A stretch of 64,000 bases of DNA from Haliclystus octoradiatus (GCA_916610825.1 OU744451.1:18499307-18563306), one strand, 5' to 3'; shown: positions 14,801 through 29,800, counted from the first letter of the stretch. Translations and numbers: made by a program. Notes: a model not told the origin generated them from the sequence alone.

Positions 14801-17800
14801 TTGAGCATAATGCATTGAATCGTTTTAAAAAAGCCACTTCAGAAGATAGCAAACTAAACACTGTCATGGGCTATGTTCTCAATGGTTGGCCAAGCAACAA
14901 GTTTCTCATTGACGAAGCAGCCACTCCCTACTGGAATTTCAGAGAAGGTTTAACTATAGAGGATGGTCTCCTATTTAAAAGTTGTCGTTTGGTTGTGCCA
15001 AATTGTCTACGGTCAGAGATACTGGATGAAGTACATGAAGCACATATGGGAGAGTCCAAGACATTGGCTTATGCTCGTGATTATGTATTCTGGCCCCTAA
15101 TGTCCAGTCAAATCAAAGATAAAGTGCGCTCTTGTCAAACATGCTTATCATATAGAAACTGTCAACCGAAAGAGCCACTGATTCCGCAAACGATTCCTGG
15201 AATTCCTTGGGCAAAAGTTGGTGTGGATTTATTTGAATATGGGGGCTATTCGTACATTCTGGTCACGGATTATTATTCCAAATACTTCGAAATCGAATTA
15301 CTACGTGACAAATCAGCACCAGTTGTCATTAATAATCTAAAAAAAATATTCGCCAGATTTGGCATTCCTGGAGAAGTGATATCGGACAATGGATCACAAT
15401 TCAGCAACACTCGAGATGTCTTTAGTCAAAGCCATCTTTTCAAGAAATTTTCTCGTGAATGGGGTTTTGTGCACACACCGTCATCGCCAGAATATCCTCA
15501 ATCTAATGGAGCAGCAGAGAGAGCAATACAAACAGCAAAGCGAATCCTCAAAAAATCACATCGAGATCACAATGATCCATTCAAGGGTTTATTGCAATAC
15601 AGGAACACTCCATTTCAGGATATTGGCCTATCTCCTGTACAATTGCTGATGAACAGACGTACCCGCTCATTACTTCCTACTCATCAAGATCTCCTCCGCC
15701 CTACACCAGTTGACTCGCAACAAGTCTCGCAGTCTCTTCTAGACAGACAAGTGATATCCAAAGAGTTATACGACAGAGGCAGCCATGTACTTCCAAAGCT
15801 ACACGCTGGTGATAAAGTAAGAATCAGACCGAATAATGAAGACACCTGGCGAAGTGCAGAAGTGCTACCCCGATCATATGCTGTAAGGGATGAGCGTGGC
15901 CATGTATATCGACGGAATCGGCAACACCTAATAGCAGCTCCAAAGGATTCATTCATACCAACGCCGAGAACCACACTCGATACTGAAGAAACACAGCCCA
16001 CAGAACACAGATCAAATGAAGGTACATCATCTACAGCTTCGGAAACAGTGCCCGGACCTACTAACAATCCATCTCCAATTGTCACAAGAGCTGGTCGTAT
16101 TAGTAAGCCTACTCAACGATTGATTGAACAATTCTAGCAATAATTATTAACTGATTTGTAACCACCATTCTATTATCATATCAACAATAAGTTTTCATCT
16201 CAGATAATTTATTATAAAGGAAGGGAGATGTTATGATTTTGTTAGTTTCTTGCCCATTCTCCCTGTAAAACCATGTGCTCCCGGCCTATCCATAATGGCA
16301 GCACATTTTGTAGACATAGCGAGAGTATAGAAGGTTTGTTTCTGTTTTCAAATAAAGTTCTTATACGTTCAACCCCGAGTCTTGTTTTGACTTATTATTA
16401 CAGCATGCAGATTTAACTTTCGTATCCATAGATAAAACCTTACGTAAAATGGTTGACATAATCATTGGCGCAACGTTAAGACCAAATCCCATACGGGTCA
16501 AACACCAACGCTGGCCTTTAAATAAAACAGTTTGATAAGGCCATAAACTTTTATCAACATTTAATTGTAAATATGCATCCTTAAGATCAACAATAGCGCA
16601 ATTTACTGATTTCTTACGCCATTCACGCAATTTTTGAAGACAAACGTCACTAGCACCACTATATAAATCCACACTTTGATTAACCTCACGAAAATCTAAA
16701 ATAGGACGTACCTTTTGTTTACTTTCTTGGAATACTGCAAATAATGGTATTAATGCTTTAGGTGGCCCTAGTTCCTTTTCATCATACGAAACCAAATAAC
16801 CTTTTTCTATCCATTCTTCAAGTTTTTTGTCAAACGACGTTTTAACATTCTCTTGCATATTGTACTGGCCAATAACATTTTTCATGAATTCTGGAGCTTT
16901 TCCTTCTATCCATTTCCATTTGATAGTCCATTTTTCTCCATCAAAAAGGGCAGAAAAATTGGAATCATTAAGTTCAATAATATTATTAATTTTAGATTGA
17001 ACTGATTTTTGACTATCAATGGTACTAGCAGTTATCGGATAATTAATGCGACCAATACTAATCTTTCCGTGCGGATCAATTGACAAACCACCGAAAGCCG
17101 TTATAGCATTCATGCCAAAAATAATATCAATATTGGTAATTAAGTTATCAACAATAATACACTCAATACTCTTTGTAATTGAATTCAATGTAATATTTGT
17201 ATTTGTTGATCCACAACATTCAATTGACGAATTATTCATCATAATAATATTCCTTTTACAATTATTTTTATTTTGCTCAGATAATACAATGACATTTTTT
17301 GTTAATATAGTGCTAGTGCTTCCTGTATCAACCAGTGCTTTATATTCACGTCCAGCAATAGTAACAATTATAATTAGTAAGCCATTTAATTGTTTGGGGT
17401 CGTAATTGGCTCCACAGTATATGCTACGGCCCCTTTGTCGTTTCCCTGAGAAGGGTTCTTGCATCCTGTCGATATATGGCCTTCTTGACCGCAACGGTAA
17501 CAAGTGGGTTTGTTATTTCCCTTCGACCAACATTTTTCTGTTAGATGTCCCGGTTTTTTACATACATCGCAATATCTGTTGTGTTTTGTAAAGCCTGTGT
17601 TACGCCGACTCACGCCGACGGCAGTAAACGATTCAGTATTATTTTTGGTATTTTCTGCTTCAATCATAACACGAGCTCTAGCAACTAATGTCTCCGCGTT
17701 GGCGTCTGCAATAACACGTAATTGCATACTAATATTCTCCGGCAATCCAACAACAAAAGCTACTTCAGCACCACCAAGTCCAGCCAAGTCGCATAATCTT

Positions 17801-20800
17801 TTGATGTCGCTAAAGTAGGCATCAATATTCTCCCCATGTTTATAAGTACGGCTACGTAGTAATTCGTAAGCTGCAAATTTTGACAACGAAAAAGCAGTAA
17901 TAATTTTATTTTTAATAATTTTCAAGTCCTTCTTATCCTTGTCAGAAATTTTCTGATATACTAAGAATGGCGATCCGCGAAGCAAAAGTGGTACCAAATT
18001 CACCATATCATCATTTGAATAGTTTTGTAATTTCGCTACGATTTCAAAACGTGACCACCATTCATCAGCGTCTCCTTCTCCGTTGAAATTGCCAACAACA
18101 TCGGTAATTTTTAATTTATTTGCCATTGGCCCGTTAGCTTGTAAGAAGTTATAATAATATCAAGAAATAGAAAACGAATAATGTTGGTATATACTTCAAC
18201 TTTAATAATTGATAAAATAACACAATATAGTAAAACGTGTATAATTGACTTTAATAATAAAATTGTATTAATCTTGATATATATGTATAATTACTGCTTA
18301 TTAAATGTGCAGATAATATCAAATATAATATACAAATTATTTAGTTCATAAAATGTCCACGTATATAAAATGACGTCTAGATCAGAAGACGATTGAAATT
18401 GAAAAGCGATATATAGTTCATCTAACCACTCCTTAATTTGAAATATCTAAAATGAGGCTATGAAAAGGAGGCTAATAATTTATTGGCTTCAATATAAAAA
18501 TCCGTACTGAATATATTACGGATACATTAAAATACTTAATAATAATTAAACTACAATTTGAATATCAAGAGTAAAGTTTTTATAGTTTTTGCATTGATTT
18601 GAGTGTTATAATGTTAAGTGAAATATCTTTTAAAATCTCTGTTTGACATCAGATATTTATTAACTTTGTCGAAGTTCCAAATCAATTGAATGATTTGCGA
18701 ATCATCATGTTTGTTTCAACAATTATTTATCATAGCAACGAAGCCCAAAATAATATCAATGGCGCGTAACTTGAAAACTCCTTTGTAATGTTAATAAGGA
18801 GGATGTGTGTTGCTCATTCAAACACGCAAAAGACGTCCTGACCGCTGGGTTGTCTTCGTCTGGCATGTCGTCTTTGAATATTTTGTTGTGATGTTTATTC
18901 TTCTACATTTATAAAATGTTTATTTTATTCCAAAGAAAGTTCCTGAAAAAAATTGTTTCCATTTATTTAAGAAGAATATTCAAATTGATGAAGACGTTCG
19001 AGTATTTTGTTTTGACATTAGATTTACCATCAAATTTTGAACGGTTTAGAATGATTCGAATCGCCTCATATTCGATACTCTTAACTTAAACTCTTAACTT
19101 AAAATATTCTTAAAGTAAGAAGCATAGAACATTTAAATAGACAGCCCATACCTAATAATGTTAATAAGATGAACTGTTATCAAATAATTATGAAAGAAAT
19201 ACTAGAGAGATCAGTTTTTAACTTGAACGGCCGATTTTAATTGAAACTATAATTGTGTTATTGATAATATAGCCATGTTTGGTTCTGTTTTGATTGTTAA
19301 CTTGTCATTTGTTGTGTTTTTATAAACTCGGAGACCTTACTTTAAAGACAATATTGTTAAAGTCCAGCACTTTTCGAGCCTAATATGCTTTACTTGTCCA
19401 AACAGGAGTGTTTCATAACCACGATTCCATTCAGAGAATGTCAAACTTTAATAGAGGCTAGTTATTCGGCGAATATTCGGTGCATCCCTGCTCAGAATAA
19501 CCTAGGCTCTTCCTAACCTCTTCCTAACACCAAAGGGGCTTATTGTCTAGAAATATGGCTTAGAGAAATAATGAATAGATTCAATAAAGCGAAACCCAAA
19601 TAGAGTGGAATCTTATTATTATTGACCTGTAATGACATCTGCAAAATTTTTTGTTGTGTTCATGAACTGTTCATGAACTGTTAATGAAATTCAAATGAAA
19701 TGAATTGACAATAAAAAATTATATACAAATTTTCATTACTTTTTTTCAGGTATAATGCTCCATTCAAAAAAGATATCCAGTTATGGGTGCAACAGCTATC
19801 AAATACATCAGATATTATTGAAAATTGGCTTGTAGTACAAAATCTATGGGTATACTTGGAGGCTGTATTTGTTGGTGGTGATATTGCTAAACAATTGCCC
19901 AAGGTAAGCTGATATTTCAAATGTTTTACTGGTAGGGCCTAAGACCTGTGCAACAAGAAAAGGTCTGTGTAGTCTGCGTACAAGCTCCAATATTACCATA
20001 GGGTCTGTGAATTTACACTGCGCTCACCGTCCAACTGAAATAACATCTAACACACATTGCAGAAAGATCACAACTCTTTGTCAAATCCGTCAAAGTTATA
20101 TCCTTAACTTAGTGGAACTTTCTGGTTATTATTACGCTAGAAAGCAACAACATGTAGTGCTACGGCCTCGTATTCGTGATGGCCTCGTAATCTTGATATA
20201 GATAAGTAGCATTGTACATGTAATAGAGGAGTTTATGTATGACTAGCAAACTGGTGTTGTCTCTGAGTTTTCTGAGTTATTATTATTACTGTTTAATTCA
20301 CCATTATTATTATAGTGTCATTGGATAACCGGGCACTACACTGGCGCAGTTGATAGGATGAATAGAATTTCAGTAGTATATAACTATTGATTCTGCAGTG
20401 ACATAATTATATATAGAAAGGGAACGCATTTTATTTCAACGGCATTTTATTATAACTCAAAATGAATGAGGATAACGGACAAGGTTCGAAGAAGCCTTCA
20501 AGCTCAAGTAAAGCTGGAAATAAAGAAGATTCAACAACGTCGAAAGGTCTCTTTTCTTTTAGAGGAAGGTTACCACCAGAATTCGATCCAAGTCAAAGAG
20601 ATGGCTATGACAGATTTACTCGCTGGAAATCCACGTTTCAAAATTATATGCTAGCCTCTGATCTAGATACCCGATCTCAGGAGAAACAATTGGCTATTCT
20701 CTATAATATTGCTGGAGAAGAATTCAGACAATTTGCAAAGAAAAACTGTAAGTTTACTAACGCTAATCCTGAGAATATTGAACATGTTCTGGCAAATGTA

Positions 20801-23800
20801 GAGTTACTATTAAAACCACAACGTCGTAATCTACAGTACAGGTGTAAATTGCTTGATTTAAAACAGGGTCCTGATCAGACTATCACCGAATATTTACAAT
20901 GTTTGAGATCTGTATTTGACGAGACTGGTTACACAGATGTTAACCTGACAGGCGAAATGTTAGTGCGTGACTTGCTCATTCGTGGGATTAAAAACGACGA
21001 GGCAAAACGTTTGATATTGCAACAAGATGTTGACAACTTGACAGTAAGTCAGTGTGTTAATCTGATATCAACGTTTGAAACTGTTGCGATCAGGAATCCT
21101 GAATCAACTTTATCTGCCATCGATGACAAACAAATTACTGACTGTAAGTACTGTGGTAGACATCACGCATACGGAAACTGCCCTGCTTATGGTAAAACAT
21201 GCAGTAACTGCAAAGGAAAAAATCACTTTCAAGTAAAGTGTAGATCAAATAAGAAAGCTGACAAAAATTTTAGCAAAAAGAAACATAACAAAAATAAGAA
21301 AATAAATACAGCAGCCATAAGTGATGACGATAATTCATCAGATGAAAGTGATGCCGCTTACGCTTTGAATGATGCTACGCATGGACAACGTGCTTATGTG
21401 ACATTGTGGTCATCAGGGCGATCTTTGAAATGTCTAATTGACCCAGGTGCTACTACAACAATGTTACCCGAAGAGTTTTTAATGACAGCTAAGGATTACA
21501 AGTGTTTAAAATCAAGTTATGTACGACCATGGAATAGTCCAAAAATTAAAATCATAGGTCAAGGTACTCTAAAAATATCCTCTTCGCCAACCTCAAAAAC
21601 AGTGTCAATCAAAGCGAAATGTATTGATGACTTGAAATATCCGTTATTATGCTATTCGGATTATCTTTATTTGGGTGGAGAGTCTTTATCGCTGCCCGAT
21701 GACTATCACGTAGAGATAAACGCTGTAGGTATTGAGGGATTAAGTAAAATTGGATCAGCCTCAATAAAACTACAGACAAACTCTAATCCAGTAGTCCAAG
21801 GGGCCCGCAAATTGGCATTCCGGTTGCATGAGCCAGTAGCTGCGGAAATAAATAAACTTGTAGAAAAGAACATTTTAGAGCGTGTTACAGGTCCTACGGA
21901 ATGGCTATCACCTATTGTAGTGGCATGGCGAAAGAATGGGAAACCGCGTATATGTGGGGATTTTCGTCGTCTGAACGACAATATTAAACGAGAAAGATAT
22001 GTTATTCCTACAGCAGAATCATTTTTTGCAGATCTACACGGAAGCAACGTATTTTCAACACTTGATCTCGAATCTGGTTTCAACCAGATAGAGTTAGATG
22101 AAACCTCAAGCAAATTAACGACGATTTCAACTCACATTGGCAACTATCGTTACTTACGGCTACCGTTTGGAATCTCGTCGGCTCCGGAAATCTTTCAAAG
22201 AATTATGAGCGATCATCTACGTGGTTTGGACGGGTGCAAAGTATTTGTTGATGACATTTTAGTCCATGGAAAAGACAAAGCAGAACACGATCGTCGCCTA
22301 GAAGCTGTATTAGCCCGATTGAAAAAGATCGGTGCGAAACTAAACGATCAAAAATGCAAGTATGCTCAGAAGGAGATCATATATCTTGGACATACTTTAT
22401 CTGGAGATGGTGTCTCGCCCGATAAATCCAAAATAACAGAAGCATTGGCATTAGAAGCACCTACAAATGTTACTGAGGCAAGAAGAGTCTTAGGTATGTT
22501 GAATTATATTCAGAAATTTTTACCGAATTTATCTAACAATATGAAGAGTATCCGTGATATATTGAAGGGAGATTATGATCAAGTTGCAGTGAACGACTGC
22601 TGGGTATCCATAAAACAAGATTTAGCCAACGCAGCTAATCTAACATTTTCATTCTATGACAGAAATGCTAAAACTGCAATTATATCTGATGCCAGTCCTT
22701 ATGGGCTAGGAGCAGTTTTACTTCAACTTATTAAAGGCGAATGGAAACCTGTTTTAACGGCCAGTCGCTCTCTAACCGCAACTGAGCAGAGGTATTCTCA
22801 AATGGAGAGGGAAATGTTATCTATCGTTTTTGCGGCAGGAAGATTTCGACAATTTATCCTAGGAGGTGAAATAGAATTTTGGACAGACCACAAACCCTTG
22901 GAAAATATTTGGTTAAAAGCTTTCGACGATATACCACCTCGCTTGCAAAGGATGATGCTTCGCTTATCACCATATGGCGGCACCATTATTTATAAGCCAG
23001 CACGGGAATTAATAAATCGTTTACCAGATACGCTTTCCCGCTCACCTGCTAAAAATGAGCAGCAAGAATTAAATGACACTCAATACGATCAAATTGCAAA
23101 TGTTACTTTAGAGTCGGCTGGGACTTTATTATATCCGCAGTTTGTGACGCTAGAAGACGTGGCGAAAGAAACCGAATTAAGTAATGCGCTATCTCAAATT
23201 ATATATGCAGTTGAGACATCTAATTGGTCTCAATTACCTGAGAGTTTAGATGTATACTTTAAGGAGAGAAATAATTTAACTATTTTAAATAAACCTAAAC
23301 TGCTATTGTGTGGAAATAAAATAGTTATTCCATCGTCTTTACGAGAAGGCCTCATTAAATTGGCTCATGACAGCCACTTAGGGGTAAAAGGAACGCTATC
23401 ACAATTAAACTCCGTTTGGTGGCCAGGAATAACTACTGACGTAAAAAGTACTTTACAGCGATGCGAACACTGTCGTAAATTTGACGATAGACAAGTTGAA
23501 CAGGAGCTTGAGCCATCGGCTATACTACCACCATGGCATACAATAGCAGTAGATATTTTTCATGTTAATCGCAATGCATTCTTATCAGTTGTAGATTATG
23601 GGTCCCGTTACCCAGATGTTATACCATTATCTCAAGAAAAAGCACCTGAAATTTGCAGCGCACTCGAGGCTATTTTTTCTGCACGTGGCCCTTCAGCAGA
23701 AATAATGAGTGACAATGGCCCACAATTCACTTCTGATGAGTATAAGAAATTCTGTAAAACGTGGGGAGTACGCATTCGTCACTCAGCACCGAGATATGCA

Positions 23801-26800
23801 AGGTCAAACGGAATGGTCGAAAGATTCCACCAAACGTTCAAACGCCGTTGGCACAGGTGTGACGTATTACGTGATCGTCAACGCTTAAATCGTGTCTTGT
23901 TCATTCTCAGAACATCGTATCATCGCACAATAGGTACAACTCCTATTCATGCACTAACCGGCCGGCGTCCTAGAACCGCAATTCCATCATTGCCAGATTC
24001 CAAGACTGTTAATACAGAACATCAGCGTATCGCTAAAGCATTAATGAAAGTAAACCACGACCAATTATTGAAAGTTGTTAAATTGACCACACCCAATGTA
24101 GGGGAACAAGTATCAACTCGTGTTGGAAATAAAATAGTTGATGGTAATGTTATCTCTGCTAACAATCGTAGGGTTGAGGTATTATCCGATTCTGGTAATG
24201 TATTAACAAGAGCTCGTTCACATGTAATTACAACTGAAAAGCCAACTACTGTTGCTCCAGGGACACGTACGCGTTCAGGACGATTAGTAAAAGAGCCAGT
24301 ACGATTTGATCCATCTGATCCATCAACACATTAAATAATTACAAACTGTTTTAGAAAAGAAAGAAAGTAGAGTTGATTTATGAATGTTATCTACGCACAA
24401 TAATTACTTTTTAGCTGCAATTAATTAATTAGTAATCAAATAATATAACTTACATTTTAAATCTTACAATAAGTAATCAAATAATATATCTTACATTTTA
24501 AAGTCTTACAATTTTATAATCTTACAAATTATCTTACATTTATAAATCTTCAGTAGAAAGAGCGAGTGTAGTGCTACGGCCTCGTATTCGTGATGGCCTC
24601 GTAATCTTGATATAGATAAGTAGCATTGTACATGTAATAGAGGAGTTTATGTATGACTAGCAAACTGGTGTTGTCTCTGAGTTTTCTGAGTTATTATTAT
24701 TACTGTTTAATTCACCATTATTATTATAGTGTCATTGGATAACCGGGCACTACAACACACTGTAATTATGTAACCTAAAATATAGGACTCCCCCTGAGAA
24801 GGGAGATGTTGTATTCTATGAAGTAGACTAGTGATTTGATATCTGAGTCTCAGAGCACATGAAAGCTCAGACATAACAAGATGGCTTACTAACCACATGA
24901 ACACATGTCTTAATCTCCTTACTATGTTGATTTGTTACGCTCACACACATACTTTCACACATAACAGTACGCATACTACTGCCTGAGGTAAAATTGGTCC
25001 ACATTATGTCACTCTTGAAAATTAAAAATTCTTATTTATCTTTAGGAAGCCAAAAGGTTTCAAAACATTGACAAATCCTGGGTGAAGATTATGACTCGTG
25101 CTCATGAGACACCAACTGTTGTTACATGTTGTGTTGGTGATGAAACATTGAGTCAGCTGTTACCGCATTTGCTTGAACAGCTTGAGTTATGTCAGAAGTC
25201 GTTGAGTGGGTAAGTTAAATTACATACCGCTACTTATATATTATGATAGTCTAAAAGTACAAGTTAATTTCAAGCTTATACAACGACAAGTGTCAATTAA
25301 AGTGTTTTGTTTTTGATTATATTTGTGTAAGAGGATTGTAATGACTGATCAAATCTATTGAGGATTCTCTTTTGTAATCTACTTTTTTAAGTAGGAGTTA
25401 TTAAATTTTCATCAAGACTGTAAGGAAAGAGATTAGCTCAGATGGAAGAGCAACCATGCTTCTGCTTGTAAAGCCTCATTTGCTGGTTTACAATTCCTCT
25501 CTCAATAGACTTTTCTGTCATAATATGATCATGACACAGTACTCTAATATGGATTATTTGAGGAACCTCCTTAAAATCGTCAATGATGAATGAGAAATTC
25601 CTAATGAAATATTAAACTAATAATAATATTTGAAATGTCTGAAACGTCGGAACAAATTTAATCGTAATTTTTTGTCGCTATCTTCTATTCTAAAATGTTT
25701 TTCAACGAAATTTTCATTACTATAATCTGCGTTCAAATTTAATATTGTGCCTAAAATTGTTACCGTTACTTGTTTAATTTCAGATACCTAGAAAAGAAAC
25801 GACTTCTGTTTCCACGTTTCTTTTTCATTTCTGATCCTGCCCTTTTGGAAATCCTTGGACAGGCTAGCGATTCACATACAATTCAGGTATCAATTCCTTA
25901 CATTACAATTCGTTTTCGTATAATTACAGTATGACAAAGTAGAAAGTAAGACAACCAATACAAGATATATAATTGTTATCATGAATTTAATATTTTATAT
26001 TACGTTTCTTTTATCGCCAAGGCTTTCTCTCTTATCTATTACGCAAATTTTGTTGATTAAATAGGACAAATAAACATTGAATCTATGGTTTGAATGTTAG
26101 CTTATCAACAACCGACACACAAAAAATTAAAAATCAATATTTGATCCCATACATTATTTCTAATTGAATTTAACTAATGCAGAAAGCAGTATGATACTAT
26201 CACACATTGTAAACAGTTTCAATTTATTTATTTAACACATAGGCTCATCTTCTTGGTATATTTGATAATGTCAAAAATGTTGGTTTCCATGAAAAAGATT
26301 ATGATCAAATTATTTCTATTATTTCAAGTGAGGGAGAAACAGTACAGGTTAGTACAACATATGTTCATCTCATTATACACCAGCATATATGTCAACACCT
26401 ATCTCAAGAAGGTTTCAATCCCAAACTATTTGCTTAATGAAAATCCATATTTTTAACTCTACATTGCTCCAAATGTTATTGTTCTGCTGTATAATACTAT
26501 TTACATCTGTATAATAACGAAATAAATCATATCAAAAATCATGTTCGAAAATGCTTGACTTCAGGAATGAAAATTAAAAGTTTGATCAGGAATTTTCAAT
26601 GCCGTTAATCGACGCCTAAGAAAGTTGTGTAAAAATTTACTCTACTACAACGACTCGTGATTTTCTGATGCTGTTTTCCGTATATGCCTTCTTGCTCTTT
26701 TGCACAATAAAATTACTGACTCATAGGAAACTGTATGCTAATTTCTCATTACCAATCATAATTATATTGATGAATAACAATAATAAATATTTGCTTTGAA

Positions 26801-29800
26801 TTTTGATAATTAATGATAGAGTGCATAATTTAAAAAAATTCCACTTTTCACAATCAAGATTTACTACATTAACAAGCGCTGACACCTTTTGTCTGCATCA
26901 GGATATGGCTTTGGTTAATAGGATGCACCTCTTCGACTTGACAAGACGCATTGTCACCCTCAATACCTCTGTAATTTGTCAATAGCGACAGAACTCAATT
27001 TGAATCAAATTTCGATGACATTTTATTGAATGCATTCAAACATGAAAAAGTTATTTAGAGCTATTAAATTGGCAACACCATCTTGTTTTATTTTAGCTTG
27101 AAAAACCTGTTATGGCTAAAGGCAATGTTGAGCTTTGGTTGAGTGAGCTGCTTAATCAGGCACAATCATCATTACATGGAGTCATAAGAGATGCTGCTGT
27201 GACAACACGGGATTCTGCATTCAACTTGATGGGATTCTTAGAATCATTTCCTGCACAGGTGTGTAACGTTTCAAGAATATATCAAATGTAAGACTTAAGT
27301 CATTCAATGAGGGATACATGAATTATAAAGTACTTCTTCATTCAATCATAAACAACTTTTCTATTGTAGAAGTCAACCACACGACTTGGATTTAGTTTAT
27401 AGTATAAACATTGCTGACTAGGACAAAGTTAAAGCGAACACCATAGAATAGTAATGCACATCATAGGAATGCACAGTGACCTGCCGTACAAAATGCAGAC
27501 GCTTTGCGATTGAGTTTCCAATTGGCTCTATTCTACACTGTCTTCCCACAGTCTCATCATGTGATCTCAAGATCATATAATGCCATATTTTCAATCCTCG
27601 CAAAATTTACTGAGTTCAGTTCAAACAATTCATGAACAGTTCATGAATGTTTGTAAAGTTCCTGAACTGTTCATGAATTCAACAATTTTTTCACATGGCG
27701 AACAATTTATACAAATCAACAAACCTTAAATTCTACAGAATCATTATATTGGATATATTCATTACAATAAATTAATGATTGTAATGCAGTTGAACATGCT
27801 ATTACCGCTACATCTATATAGAAATCATATAATGCATACTTCAACTATATCCTAAGTAGTATTCGATTTGATTGACCCTGTATATAAAACCACCTGCCTT
27901 TATGGCCAATTTCTATAGATCTCATAGACAGTTGGTATAATATACAGATGTTATTTTATACTGATATATCTTACTGCATTATATCCCTTGTAGGTTGGAT
28001 TGCTTGGTATTCAAATGATTTGGACAAGAGATGCTGAAGAGGCATTAACCAATGCTAAGACAGATAAGAAGATCATGCAACAGACAAATCAAGCCTTTCT
28101 TAATTTACTTAATACACTCATTGATGTAACAATTCGGGATTTAACAAAAATGGAAAGGACAAAGTTTGAAACACTTGTTACAATTCATGTCCATCAACGT
28201 GATATCTTTGACGATCTTGTAAGTTTGATATGAGGATTCATGTATCCAGGGCCGCTTCAAGGCTCTTGGGGCCTAAATCACTATCATTGTTTTTGTTAGG
28301 TGTGACCTGATTTTGTAGTTAAAGGTGTTTACGGGGATTGAAAATACGCTTCTCCTAGAAGCTCTCTAAGCTCTTTTGAGTTCCTTTTTATTATTAGTAT
28401 TTCTGTAGTAATTTGAAAATTGTACAAAAGTTTTGAAAAGTTCTTATTCCAAATCATCGGCCCTAAGGACATGCTCCTAGTGCCTAGCCCTGTATGTATT
28501 TATGAAGCATATGGAATGAGTAAGAGCCATACCAGCATAATCCAAATAATGCAGTCATGGTAAACTTTAAAACCAATTATTACTAAGACACAGTACAGTC
28601 AAACCTGTTATAGCGGTCACCTCTATACAGCGGCCACCTGTCTATAGTGGTCACTCTTGCAACGTCCAAAATAATATTTTCTATTGAATCAACCTGTATA
28701 TAAAAACCACCTGTCTATAGTGGTCAATTTATCTACCTCCTGTAGCTGGCTGCTATATACAGGTTTCACTGTAATTATATCACGTAGTGCCTATAATGGG
28801 GCCACTTTACATTGCGCATGTCTTGAAAAAATAACGCGTGCGATTGCTCTAAATCCTTCGCATGTTGGTAATACAAAATGGCGTCATCTGTTATTGTTAT
28901 GAACAAGAAGGTGGAAATATTTGTTTTAAATTTATATGCATGGTTAGATTATTTGAAAGAGTTAGGAAAGTATCGCAATTCAAAAGAAATAAATCATTTA
29001 ACATAATTATACACTCGTGTTGGGTTTATTCCGAGTGGTTACATATTATTGACTGTTTACTTTAAAAGCGTAAGTCATTGTGGCGTTGTCGATTACCAAG
29101 CTTATTTTTCGTTCTCGGTTTGATATGTCAGCTTGAAAACTTTGATATACAGTTATGAAATATTCAAATGTTTTATTATTCGACATAAACATAGTCCATA
29201 GCAAGCTATACAGAATTTAAATTAAACTATTTACAAATCATGGACGGGTAGATTTTATATAAAATATCAAAACGGCTTATTATTAAAATATTTCATATTG
29301 AGTCTCTATACTGAAAAGTATAAATTCTGTAAATTTACTATGATCTTTAACATGGTAATTTTACTCACATTTAGATTTAAAAATAAATAAAAACTGGCCA
29401 ATAATAGATTTCCTACCAGGAACTAACTGGGTTGATGACTTCCTTTCACTATACTCAACTTTATCTTGATATTTTGCTTGCGATTCAACACGCAATATTT
29501 TACTTGGCCATACAAACCCTTGTTGATGAGTTTAAAAACATGGAAACGGTAGTCTCAAAAACAACAACAAACAAACACTGAGTGTGAATATCATTTCTTG
29601 CATCGCTGAGATGTGTGAAATGCCGTGACGACATGGCTAAAACAATGGCGAGCACAAAGGATAATGCCAGTTCACTGTAGGAAAATGCCCCAGAGGGGTA
29701 TTTTACTCACATTTAGATTTAAAAATAAATAAAAACTGGCCAATAATAGATTTCCTACCAGGAACTAACTGGGTTGATGACTTCCTTTCACTATACTCAA

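Larger units (their letters stand above)
11874..16402 (+). mobile_element. Ty3/Gypsy LTR retrotransposon B, nested in element A, looks whole
   Basis: LTRs of 174 bp at 11874-12047 and 16229-16402 (TGTTATG...TTATTACA) look identical. A 5-bp target duplication GCATG (11869-11873 and 16403-16407) lies within element A. A TGG-starting primer-binding-type sequence (TGGTGTCAGATGTGGG) follows the left LTR directly, and a polypurine tract AAAGGAAGGGAGA precedes the right one. One long frame fills the interior. It lies in the same orientation as the dynein gene. It is younger than element A and looks whole; no envelope gene is seen. Confidence 0.97.
9371..18555 (-). mobile_element. LTR retrotransposon A (Ty3/Gypsy-type, lineage uncertain), antisense in dynein intron 7, interrupted by element B
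   Basis: Two direct LTRs of 416 bp (9371-9786 and 18140-18555) start TGTAAGAAGTT and end AACTACA. A 5-bp target duplication ATTTG (9366-9370 and 18556-18560) flanks the whole. I saw no difference between the LTRs, so insertion was recent. Coding parts run on the minus strand: gag, protease/RT, RNase H, integrase, then the 3' LTR. The element is broken: element B sits inside its RT region and there is about one further interruption. Without B it would be about 4.65 kb. No envelope gene is seen. Confidence 0.95.
20153..24754 (+). mobile_element. Ty3/Gypsy LTR retrotransposon C, sense orientation in dynein intron 8, looks whole
   Basis: LTRs of 188 bp (20153-20340 and 24567-24754), TGTAGTGCTACGG...GGGCACTACA, look identical. 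TGGCGCAGTTGATAGG at 20342 fits a primer-binding site and the purine-rich AGTAGAAAGAGCGAG before 24567 fits a polypurine tract. No perfect target duplication is seen: CAACA lies before and ACACA after. The interior is one long frame. Identical LTRs imply a recent insertion; it looks whole. No envelope gene is seen. Confidence 0.96.
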
